From the NCBI GenBank assembly GCA_017461465.1, contig JAFTYN010000123.1, positions 1 through 6,561 of the forward strand: a DNA stretch of 6,561 bases, read 5' to 3'. This DNA is from Bacilli bacterium (GTDB taxonomy: Bacteria; Bacillota_I; Bacilli_A; RF39; UBA660). This document shows positions 1 to 5,202 of the stretch, piece after piece; position 1 is the stretch's first letter; the number at the start of each line of letters is the position of its first letter. Below the pieces are notes generated by a model that did no database searches, was not told where the DNA came from, and was given only the letters and a program-made list of their open reading frames with translations. A program made the position numbers and the translations under genes.

Positions 1-614
1 CCACTTCTAACTTCATATTCATAATTATATAAATCAGCTTTTTTAATAAAATCTTTCCAATTAATATAAACTTCCATACTTCTAGGTTTTTTAATCTTGT
101 AACCTTTAGTAACTTGATATCCTATATTAAGTGGAGCTGGCATAGAATCATTAGCAGACACAATAACTACTTTATATACCTTTGTATCTCCTAAAATTCT
201 TTCTATTTTTTCATAACAAATATCCACTGCTACAAGCATTACACTATCAGCTTCATTTAAGAAACTTTTTATTTCTTCTTCTGCTGATAAAGGATGAATC
301 ATATTAGCAATTGCACCAATTTTATTTAAAGCATAAAAACTAATGACTCCTTCTGGCATATTAGGCATACAGATAGTAACTACATCACCAGGTCTTATAC
401 CATAACATCTAAAAGCTCTAGCAGCTTTATCTATTTTATTAATAAAATCTTTATATGTAATTTTTGTTCCAAAATAATCAATAGCAATACTATGTGGATT
501 ATTAAGGGCTATTTCTTTAATATATTTATAAATAGAAATATCTGGTACTTCTATTTCCCTTTCTTCTTTTGTATAAAACTTTTTCCAAGGCGCCTTAGGC
601 GTACGTTTAAACAT
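1..614 (-). CDS. AMP-binding acyl-CoA synthetase (FadD-like), N-terminal part, cut by window edge
   Basis: Translation gives 204 codons running off the left edge. After a short basic N-terminus comes the typical start of the large domain of the AMP-forming acyl-CoA synthetase/ligase superfamily: YKYIKEIALNNP (residues 29-40), IDYFGTKITYKDF (45-57), GIRPGDVVTICMPNMPE (72-88) and NKIGAIANMIHPLSAEEEI (97-115). These enzymes adenylate a carboxylic acid with ATP and transfer the acyl group to CoA in the cytoplasm. The ATP-binding P-loop (SGTTGxPKG type) and the C-terminal lid would lie beyond the window, so catalytic competence and substrate cannot be judged; family members usually exceed 500 aa. 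The ATG at 612-614 follows a GGAAAGAGG Shine-Dalgarno at suitable spacing. A long- or medium-chain fatty acid is the likely substrate, by family resemblance only. Confidence 0.88.
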   Translation of the reverse strand, partial: MFKRTPKAPWKKFYTKEEREIEVPDISIYKYIKEIALNNPHSIAIDYFGTKITYKDFINKIDKAARAFRCYGIRPGDVVTICMPNMPEGVISFYALNKIGAIANMIHPLSAEEEIKSFLNEADSVMLVAVDICYEKIERILGDTKVYKVVIVSANDSMPAPLNIGYQVTKGYKIKKPRSMEVYINWKDFIKKADLYNYEYEVRS

Positions 615-648
615 ATAATACCTCTTTCCTTATTAAACTCTATTTACC

Positions 649-654
649 ATTATA
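649..654 (-). promoter_or_regulatory. Candidate -10 box for the acyl-CoA synthetase gene
   Basis: A perfect TATAAT is seen on the minus strand, about 35 bases before the ATG at 614. No convincing -35 box stands 16-18 bases upstream because that stretch is nearly pure A/T. The assignment therefore rests on the -10 match and on its position between the neighbour's terminator and this start codon. Confidence 0.4.
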
Positions 655-702
655 ATTAATAATTATTAAAGAATTTAATAAAAATTATTAAAAATTATTA
701 AA

Positions 703-735
703 AAAAGATAAGACTGTGTGGAAGTCTTATCTTTT
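703..735 (-). terminator. Intrinsic terminator of the 752-1393 gene
   Basis: A perfect 13-bp inverted repeat (703-715 with 723-735, stem AAAAGATAAGACT) encloses a 7-base loop. On the minus strand it lies 17 bases after the stop codon and ends in a T-rich run (TCTTTTTTAATAATTTTT). This insulates the upstream gene from the acyl-CoA synthetase gene. On the plus strand only a short T4 follows. Confidence 0.88.
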
Positions 736-751
736 GATAAAATTGTCAGAA

Positions 752-1393
752 TTATTTTTTAATATTTTGTTTAATTGGTTGTTTATCTTCTTCTTTATAA
801 GATAAACCAAAATATTCATCTTTTTCAAGATTTTCCATGATTGTTTTTAAATCTTTTAAAGATAATTTTTCAATAGTATTATAGTCAAATGGCATTTTTC
901 CTTCTTCAGTTTGTGATACTAATCTTTGCATTTTTTTAGAAGTACCAGTTAAAAGTACAGCATTTGCAATAGCTGTTTGGTTTAACTTATCAGCATTTTT
1001 ATGGAAAAATCTATGTTTGTAAATATCATTAATAATTGTTTGATTTTTAGCTATTTTAACAGCACCTATAGCAGTAGTTAAACCTGCAATTCCACCTGTT
1101 AAATAAAGTGGAATTTCTGGATTAACATATCCAAGTACACCAAGACCTACTACTGTAGCTCCTGTTAATGCTACTGATAGATTACGTCCTTTAACGCATG
1201 ATTGAACTTTAGCTTTACTATCTTTAGCTACTTGTTCTTTCATTTTTTCTTGAATTGTAGCTTCATTTTCTTCAGTATCTTCATATTTCCAAGTAGTACC
1301 ATCAGCATACTCAACTATTATTCTATCTTCTGCTCTATAATATCTTAAAATAAATTTATTTTTATCTGCCTTATTTAAAGTATAATCTTTCAT
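752..1393 (-). CDS. Hypothetical protein with a two-segment membrane hairpin (213 aa)
   Basis: I do not recognise a named family. From the ATG at 1391-1393 the protein has 213 residues: a soluble, charged N-terminus with a beta-like stretch (RIIVEYADGTTWKYED, 24-39), a helical charged segment (about 40-68), two hydrophobic glycine-rich segments (about 71-90 and 95-115) separated by a short NPEIP turn, and a lysine-rich C-terminal half, probably cytoplasmic. It is most likely a small membrane protein with both ends on one side. I choose the start at 1393 because it has an AAGGGGG Shine-Dalgarno 8 bases upstream. A longer in-frame reading from a TTG at 1447 would begin inside the -35 box of its own promoter and has no ribosome site. 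It forms a single transcription unit with its own promoter and terminator. Confidence 0.8.
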   Translation of the reverse strand: MKDYTLNKADKNKFILRYYRAEDRIIVEYADGTTWKYEDTEENEATIQEKMKEQVAKDSKAKVQSCVKGRNLSVALTGATVVGLGVLGYVNPEIPLYLTGGIAGLTTAIGAVKIAKNQTIINDIYKHRFFHKNADKLNQTAIANAVLLTGTSKKMQRLVSQTEEGKMPFDYNTIEKLSLKDLKTIMENLEKDEYFGLSYKEEDKQPIKQNIKK

Positions 1394-1418
1394 CTTAATA
1401 TCCCCCTTCGACGCCAAT

Positions 1419-1447
1419 ATTCTACAACAAAAACTATATAATGTCAA
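1419..1447 (-). promoter_or_regulatory. Consensus sigma-A promoter of the 752-1393 gene
   Basis: On the minus strand TTGACA (1442-1447) is followed by exactly 17 bases and then TAGAAT (1419-1424). The predicted transcript starts about 7 bases further on and gives a short leader with the GGGGG ribosome site. Immediately upstream (1450-1472) an 8-bp inverted repeat, TTACAAAA/TTTTGTAA, borders the -35 box. It could be an operator or simply an AT-rich upstream element. Confidence 0.85.
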
Positions 1448-1497
1448 ATTTACAAAAACAAAAATTTTGTAAGTCTTTGAAGAATATTACTTTATAC

Positions 1498-1524
1498 AAA
1501 AAGAAGACTAGCAGAGAGCTAGTC
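1498..1524 (-). terminator. Intrinsic terminator of gltX
   Basis: The stem GACTAGC/GCTAGTC (1506-1512 with 1518-1524, 7 bp, 5-base loop) is followed on the minus strand by TTCTTTTT. It is the second of two adjacent hairpins after the gltX stop codon and the one with the U-rich tail, so it is the likely termination point. Confidence 0.8.
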
Positions 1525-1531
1525 ATGCGCG

Positions 1532-1556
1532 GTGTAAGTTACATAAGAACTTACAC
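1532..1556 (-). other. Additional hairpin in the gltX 3' untranslated region
   Basis: A perfect 9-bp stem, GTGTAAGTT/AACTTACAC (1532-1540 with 1548-1556), with a 7-base loop, lies between the gltX stop codon and its terminator. It is followed by CGCGCAT rather than a U-run, so on its own it should not terminate. It may protect the mRNA 3' end or be a back-up structure. Neither strand shows a gene here. Confidence 0.6.
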
Positions 1557-1572
1557 ATTCATTATAACATAT

Positions 1573-3219
1573 TTATTTTATTTTGTCGATTCTTGTTTTA
1601 ATTCTATCAGTTCCTAGTAATTTTAATATATCATATAAATCTGGAGTAGCCTTTTTAGTTGTCACAGCAACTCTTATTACCATAGATACATCTACTACAC
1701 TTCCTTTATATGCATCAGGATTTTTCTTATAATCTTTTATATTTGAAGCATATCCAAGTTCATCACATAGAAGTTTAATCTTACTAAACCAAGTATCTTT
1801 ATCATCATTTATGTCATAATACTTATCTATATAAGTCTTTAATATAGTATTTATTTCTTTAATATCATTAATATTTTGCCATTCATAAGTAACGTCACTA
1901 AATAATTCATCATACATATACCAAATATAAGATTTTATTTCAGAATAGCAACTAAAATCTTTACGAGGTTTTTCTTGTTCTCTTTCTATATTAAGTACAT
2001 CAATTGTATAATCTTTATATTTAGTAATTAGTTCTAGAAAATCTTTATCAAACTCATCACACCAAGTATATAAATTATCATATACTTCTTTAGCGCTTAA
2101 AGTAGATATATAGTTTTTAGAAATATTTACAAGTTTACTATAGTCAAATAATGGACTACTACCTATTTTAGCAAAATCAAATGGAAATTCTTCAATAGGT
2201 TTATCTTTATTTTCTTCTCTCCAAGCTTCAAAATTAGAGTTTGCAATAGTCATTAAATACTCTTGCATTGCATAGCTAGGCATACCTATTTCATGATAGT
2301 GTTTTACAGCAAAATCTTTATCTTTTCTTTTACTGATTTTTCTTTTAGTACCATTAGAATCTACTATCATAATAAGTCCTAAATGAGCATATTTTGGTCT
2401 TTCAAAACCAAACATATCAAATAATTCTAAATGAAGAGGTACTGATGGAAGCCAGTCTTCTCCACGAAGTACATGTGTAGTACGCATTAAATGGTCATCT
2501 ACTAGATGCGCAAAATGATATAAAGGCATACCATCACTTTTAATTAGAATCATATCTTGATCATTTTCTGGAAATTCTATATCTCCTTTAACTTCATCAT
2601 GGAATTTAACCCTTTTATTAAAGTCACCCCTAGATTTAATTCTTATAGTATATGGCATTCCTGCTTTAATTTTTTCTGCACGTTCATCATTAGTTAGATT
2701 TCTACACTTAGCATACTCTCCATAATAACCTATTCTTTCTTTATTTTCTTTTTGAATATTTCTTATTTCTTCGATTTCCTCAGCCTCGCAAAAACAAGGA
2801 TAAGCTAAATCATTTTCAATCATATATTTAGCAAAAGCATGATATATATCACGTCTTTTACTTTGAATATATGGTCCATAACTTCCAAGTTCTTCCTCTT
2901 CTGAAATTACTCCTTCATCATAAGATAAGCCAATAGTTTTCATAGCACTTATAATGTTATTTATACCACCAGCAACTTCTCTTTTTTGATCAGTATCCTC
3001 AATTCTTAAATAGAACTTACCACCAGTTCTTTTAGGAACAATATTTTCAATAAAACATGAAAGCATATTACCCATATGTACAAATCCAGTTGGACTTGGA
3101 GCATATCTAGAAACCATAGCACCATCTTTTAGGTTTCTTTTAGGAAATATTTTTTCATAATCTTCGATTGTTTTTGTAACATGTGGATACATTAAATCTG
3201 CAAGTTCTTTATTTGTCAT
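1573..3219 (-). CDS. gltX: Glutamate--tRNA ligase (clostridial long type)
   Basis: This class I aminoacyl-tRNA synthetase charges tRNA-Glu with glutamate in the cytoplasm. The 548 residues show the class I signature APSPTGFVHMGN (40-51, the HIGH element reading HMGN), LRIEDTDQKREV (71-82), LYHFAHLVDDHLMRTTHVLRGEDWL (233-257) and the KMSKS-equivalent KISKR (294-298), followed by the helical anticodon-binding region. It is longer than the usual bacterial enzyme of about 480-490 aa: roughly 35 residues precede the catalytic motif, and the C-terminal half is extended, as in Clostridium-type GltX proteins. A CxC (142, 144) and Cys172 resemble the zinc-binding insert of some GluRS enzymes, but the fourth ligand position reads Asn174. 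The ATG at 3219 follows AAAGGATG with a 7-base gap. Expression should be controlled by the T-box leader upstream. Whether it also mischarges tRNA-Gln (non-discriminating form) cannot be read from sequence. Confidence 0.97.
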   Translation of the reverse strand: MTNKELADLMYPHVTKTIEDYEKIFPKRNLKDGAMVSRYAPSPTGFVHMGNMLSCFIENIVPKRTGGKFYLRIEDTDQKREVAGGINNIISAMKTIGLSYDEGVISEEEELGSYGPYIQSKRRDIYHAFAKYMIENDLAYPCFCEAEEIEEIRNIQKENKERIGYYGEYAKCRNLTNDERAEKIKAGMPYTIRIKSRGDFNKRVKFHDEVKGDIEFPENDQDMILIKSDGMPLYHFAHLVDDHLMRTTHVLRGEDWLPSVPLHLELFDMFGFERPKYAHLGLIMIVDSNGTKRKISKRKDKDFAVKHYHEIGMPSYAMQEYLMTIANSNFEAWREENKDKPIEEFPFDFAKIGSSPLFDYSKLVNISKNYISTLSAKEVYDNLYTWCDEFDKDFLELITKYKDYTIDVLNIEREQEKPRKDFSCYSEIKSYIWYMYDELFSDVTYEWQNINDIKEINTILKTYIDKYYDINDDKDTWFSKIKLLCDELGYASNIKDYKKNPDAYKGSVVDVSMVIRVAVTTKKATPDLYDILKLLGTDRIKTRIDKIK

Positions 3220-3245
3220 AATATCATCCTTTCTCTTTCTATATA

Positions 3246-3473
3246 TAAAAAAATAGATTCATCCTAATAAGGACGAATCTATCGTGGTACCACCTTAATT
3301 ATGCTAGTATAAATACTAACACATCTCTATATCTTAACGCGATTAACGTAATAACTTGTATACATTATTAAGCTCCAAAGGCTTCGTTCAAATAAAACTA
3401 TTGTTAATTTACACCAACCATTAACTCTCTATAAATCCTTTTATTCTACTCTTCTTTTTCTTCGCTTTTGTAT
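3246..3473 (-). ncRNA. T-box riboswitch leader of gltX, Glu (GAA) specifier
   Basis: The leader senses uncharged tRNA and lets transcription continue into gltX when charging is low. The T-box core AAGGTGGTACCACG is at 3283-3296 (consensus AGGGTGGNACCGCG). The terminator stem overlaps its surroundings: 3271-3282 pairs with 3253-3264 (12 bp with one G-U), followed by seven T. Stem I holds a loop-E AGTA (3447-3450), an AATAAAA/TTTTATT helix (3439-3445 with 3391-3397), then GAA-C and the specifier GAA (3383-3385). This spacing matches the layout I recall for B. subtilis glyQS. A distal hairpin GTTAAT/ATTAAC with the loop GGTTGGTGTAA lies at 3403-3425, and a stem III hairpin at 3301-3324. The specifier agrees with the downstream gene. 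Loop E, distal loop, T-box and terminator are seen directly; the tRNA identity is inferred by alignment from memory. Confidence 0.95.
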
Positions 3474-3479
3474 TCAATG

Positions 3480-3507
3480 ATTATAGCATATTTTCTAATT
3501 TTGTCAA
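3480..3507 (-). promoter_or_regulatory. Promoter of the gltX T-box transcript
   Basis: On the minus strand TTGACA (3502-3507) and TATAAT (3480-3485) are separated by 16 bases. The -10 is extended (TGC before TATAAT). Transcription would begin near 3473, giving a leader of about 250 bases that contains the complete T-box. Its -35 box overlaps the -35 box of the divergent plus-strand promoter. Confidence 0.88.
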
Positions 3508-3529
3508 ATATTATTAATTATGCTATAAT
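3501..3529 (+). promoter_or_regulatory. Promoter of the 45-aa membrane peptide gene
   Basis: TTGTCA (3501-3506, five of six consensus bases), a 17-base spacer and TATAAT (3524-3529) with an extended TGC. It fires away from gltX, about 27 bases ahead of the ATG at 3556. Confidence 0.85.
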
Positions 3530-3555
3530 ATTTATAGAAATTAAGGAGTGATATT

Positions 3556-3693
3556 ATGGAAAAAACTATCCCAAATGTTACACCTAATGAAACTTTCAAA
3601 AAGAATAGCAATTTTAAAAGTATATTTATTGTTGCTATGACAGTTATTATTGCACTAGTTATATTATGTGCAATCGGATACTTAGTGTTCTAA
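3556..3693 (+). CDS. Small single-pass membrane peptide (45 aa), unknown function
   Basis: A short ORF of 45 codons starts MEKTIPNVTPNETFKK and ends in a hydrophobic segment (about residues 22-45) closing with AIGYLVF directly before the stop. The first 21 residues are polar and net basic near the membrane, which favours a cytoplasmic N-terminus. It is well supported as a gene despite its size: a near-consensus promoter at 3501-3529, the strong ribosome site AAGGAG seven bases before the ATG, and a perfect terminator directly after the stop. I do not recognise a family. Its promoter/RBS region, length up to GYLxF and terminator resemble those of the next gene (3821-4807), so it may be an anchor-only paralogue of that protein. 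Alternatives are a small regulatory membrane peptide or the remnant of a truncated gene. Confidence 0.78.
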   Translation: MEKTIPNVTPNETFKKNSNFKSIFIVAMTVIIALVILCAIGYLVF

Positions 3694-3698
3694 GGGAT

Positions 3699-3733
3699 AT
3701 AAAAAAGACAATACTAATTGTCTTTTTTATTTT
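3699..3733 (+). terminator. Intrinsic terminator of the 45-aa peptide gene (repeat copy 1)
   Basis: A perfect stem AAAAAAGACAAT/ATTGTCTTTTTT (3701-3712 with 3717-3728), loop ACTA, is followed by ATTTT; two more A-T pairs extend it to 3699-3730. It sits 5 bases after the stop codon. The A-run before and T-run after the stem would allow function in both directions. Confidence 0.9.
3701..3733 (+). repeat. 33-base direct repeat, copy 1 (copy 2 at 4812-4844)
   Basis: Bases 3701-3733 match 4812-4844 at 32 of 33 positions; the one difference is C3714 against T4825 in the hairpin loop. Each copy is the terminator of one of two consecutive plus-strand genes that also have similar starts. Confidence 0.9.
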
Positions 3734-3766
3734 ACGTAAACAGTAAACTATTAATACTTTTAATTT

Positions 3767-3793
3767 TTATCAACAATGTAACTATGTTATACT
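3767..3793 (+). promoter_or_regulatory. Candidate promoter of the 3821-4807 gene
   Basis: An extended -10 TATGTTATACT (box TATACT, 3788-3793) is clear. TTATCA at 3767-3772 is a possible -35, but with only 15 bases between. An alternative is TATAAA (3793-3798) with TCAACA 17 bases upstream. From the -10 to the ATG the sequence aligns, with one single-base gap, to the matching stretch before the 45-aa gene. Confidence 0.6.
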
Positions 3794-3820
3794 ATAAATA
3801 GAATGTGAGGATTGAAAATT

Positions 3821-4807
3821 ATGGAAAACGAAAATTTAGAAAAAAATTTTAAAAATACTAACACCCCTAAAAAGAAAGGTAAAAAAACTTTAATAATTAT
3901 AATTATCATCATTCTATTTGCTATATTAAGCATATTTGGATATCTATATTTCTTTAGAATCTACAAACAAGAGCAAAATAATAATAAGCCAGAGATAAAA
4001 GATGAAGAAAAAGAAAACAATAAAGTTGAAAATAAAGAAGATAGTAATGAAAAAGAAGATGACAAAAACACAGAAAGTGATGACTTAAAATTATATTTTC
4101 GTTGTGATAATAATAGATGCGATCCATATGATAGATATGGTGAAGATTACAACTATAAATATACTAATACCTATTCCTGCATTAGCAAAGAATGCCATTT
4201 AAATGATAGAGTAAGTTATCATGTAAATAATATAGATTTTAATTACGGCGATGCTTATGTCATTGTTGATAATAAAACAATTTTTCTTTATGATGTAGCT
4301 GAACAAAGAAAAATTATAGATTTATATAAATGTAAAACAAATAATTGTGAATTAATTAATTACTATGAAGCGAAAAGCAAAATAATTGTATACGATGAAA
4401 AAACATATATTTATGATCTTAACACCAAGGAATCCATTCAAATCAATCTAAATTATGACGAATATTCAAACACAAATAATACTAACGGACACAATGACAC
4501 TATAGGGAGTATACTCTTTACAGATAACGATAACGTATTAATTTTTAGTCCAAATATGGGATATATACAATTACCAACGTTGTATTATTATATAATTTCG
4601 ACAAAAGAAAAATTTGATGAAAATATTTATACTTATATTTCAATAATTGAGTGTAATAATCAGCAATATATAAATGCTCAAAGAATAAAATGGTTAAATG
4701 TAGAACCATATACACATATAATTGATGTGAATAATGGAAAAATTTTAAAAACATCAAATGAAAATATTCATCCAGCAGTTAATGCTTGTAAATTATTTGA
4801 AAATTAA
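3821..4807 (+). CDS. Membrane-anchored protein with acidic linker and CX4C-repeat outer domain (328 aa)
   Basis: No named family recognised. Order of parts: a polar, lysine-rich N-terminus (1-22); one strongly hydrophobic segment (about 24-45, with eight consecutive Ile, ending GYLYFF); a low-complexity Glu/Lys/Asn/Asp linker (about 50-88); then a folded-looking region to 328. By the positive-inside rule this region should be outside the cell. It contains three CX4C motifs, C95/C100, C120/C125 and C171/C176, each preceded by an aromatic residue. It also has two similar beta-rich units, VIVDNKTIFLYDVAEQRKIID (split: 147-156 and 157-167) and IIVYDEKTYIYDLNTKESI (188-206), which recall short propeller-type repeats. 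Paired cysteines could form local disulfides. The ATG at 3821 follows GTGAGG ten bases upstream; a TTG at 3812 is too close to that site. It ends in a terminator shared with the convergent gene. A surface sensor or binding role is only a guess. Confidence 0.85.
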   Translation: MENENLEKNFKNTNTPKKKGKKTLIIIIIIILFAILSIFGYLYFFRIYKQEQNNNKPEIKDEEKENNKVENKEDSNEKEDDKNTESDDLKLYFRCDNNRCDPYDRYGEDYNYKYTNTYSCISKECHLNDRVSYHVNNIDFNYGDAYVIVDNKTIFLYDVAEQRKIIDLYKCKTNNCELINYYEAKSKIIVYDEKTYIYDLNTKESIQINLNYDEYSNTNNTNGHNDTIGSILFTDNDNVLIFSPNMGYIQLPTLYYYIISTKEKFDENIYTYISIIECNNQQYINAQRIKWLNVEPYTHIIDVNNGKILKTSNENIHPAVNACKLFEN

Positions 4808-4811
4808 ATAA

Positions 4812-4844
4812 AAAAAAGACAATATTAATTGTCTTTTTTATTTT
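4812..4844. terminator. Bidirectional terminator between convergent genes (repeat copy 2)
   Basis: The stem AAAAAAGACAAT/ATTGTCTTTTTT (4812-4823 with 4828-4839), loop ATTA, lies four bases after the plus-strand gene's stop codon and has T-rich tails in both directions. The minus-strand gene's stop codon (4825-4827) sits in the loop, so one whole arm of the hairpin is coding for that gene. It is 32/33 identical to 3701-3733. Confidence 0.9.
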
Positions 4845-5142
4845 CGCTATATTCTGGTAAATTACTAGGAATATCACACTCACCTGTTGGAATACCTTTG
4901 TCATCTAAAATTTTCATTAAAGCTACACTTAAAGCAGCATTTTGCATAAGTCTTTTACGCATTTCAATAATAGCATGAGGATTATTAACATCGATATCAT
5001 CTATCTTTTTAATTCTTTTTCTAAACATTCTACGCCACTCTTCAATATTCCATTTGCCATTATATTCTCCCCATAAATATTCTTCTAAAGTTCTAGCCGC
5101 AATAATAACTTCCTTTATTTGTTCTTCTTCATTAGTAAGCAT
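4825..5142 (-). CDS. Hypothetical small soluble helical protein (105 aa)
   Basis: I do not recognise a family. The protein has no hydrophobic membrane segment and no signal peptide. It begins with an acidic helix (residues 2-22), then YLWGEYNGKWNIEEW (22-36), a strongly basic stretch RRMFRKRIKKIDD (37-49), a helix with MRKRLMQNAALSVALMKILDDKG (61-83) and a Pro/Glu-rich tail with one cysteine (C89). A cytoplasmic helical bundle is likely; the basic helix could contact nucleic acid or an acidic partner, but nothing proves this. The start is firm: AAAGGAGG ends six bases before the ATG at 5142. The last residues, NKKDN, are encoded by one arm of the terminator hairpin, so this C-terminal end may be an accident of terminator placement. 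It converges on the 3821-4807 gene with 17 bases between stop codons. Confidence 0.8.
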   Translation of the reverse strand: MLTNEEEQIKEVIIAARTLEEYLWGEYNGKWNIEEWRRMFRKRIKKIDDIDVNNPHAIIEMRKRLMQNAALSVALMKILDDKGIPTGECDIPSNLPEYSENKKDN

Positions 5143-5165
5143 AATATTCCTCCTTTTGATGAATT

Positions 5166-5174
5166 ATTTTAACA
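5166..5174 (-). promoter_or_regulatory. Possible extended -10 box for the 4825-5142 gene
   Basis: TGTTAAAAT on the minus strand matches an extended -10 (TGn then TAAAAT) just ahead of the ribosome site. No good -35 is present, and the -35 position falls in the neighbour's terminator hairpin. Read-through from the antiporter gene is the alternative source of transcript. Confidence 0.3.
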
Positions 5175-5178
5175 TAAA

Positions 5179-5202
5179 AAAAGAACTTAATAAAGTTCTT
5201 TT
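5179..5202 (-). terminator. Intrinsic terminator of the antiporter gene
   Basis: The stem AAAAGAACTT/AAGTTCTTTT (5179-5188 with 5193-5202), loop of four, is followed on the minus strand by further Ts (TTTATG). The antiporter's stop codon (5201-5203) overlaps the base of the stem. The hairpin is A/T-rich, so termination may be partial. Confidence 0.75.

Larger units (their letters stand above)
3480..3529. repeat. Inverted repeat forming a symmetrical divergent promoter
   Basis: ATTATAGCATA (3480-3490) and TATGCTATAAT (3519-3529) are perfect 11-base inverted copies separated by 28 bases. Each copy is the extended -10 element of one of two divergent promoters. The shared centre near 3504 is TTGTCAA, which supplies both -35 boxes. 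The symmetry is seen directly; whether a regulator uses it is unknown. Confidence 0.85.

Noticed and set aside
660..702. Repeated AAAAATTATTA units as a possible origin or iteron array
   Set aside because: Only two or three imperfect AT-only units between a terminator and a promoter, without DnaA boxes or spacing regularity. It is ordinary AT-rich intergenic sequence.
3380..3382. GCC (Ala) as the T-box specifier codon
   Set aside because: The loop-E spacing places GAA in the specifier position, and GAA agrees with the downstream Glu-tRNA synthetase gene. GCC is kept only as a fallback.
3812..3820. TTG start giving three extra residues (MKI) to the 328-aa protein
   Set aside because: It is one base from the GTGAGG ribosome site, too close for initiation. 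The ATG at 3821 is better placed and matches the start of the upstream paralogue.
4545..4757. Minus-strand ORF of 70 codons inside the 3821-4807 gene
   Set aside because: It lies wholly antisense to a supported gene, has no ribosome site, and its Tyr/Leu/Phe-rich composition is what the complement of this AT-rich coding sequence gives.
3701..4844. The 33-base repeats as ends of a mobile cassette
   Set aside because: The repeats are the terminators themselves. There are no inverted ends, no transposase or recombinase and no target-site duplication, so duplication of expression units explains them better.
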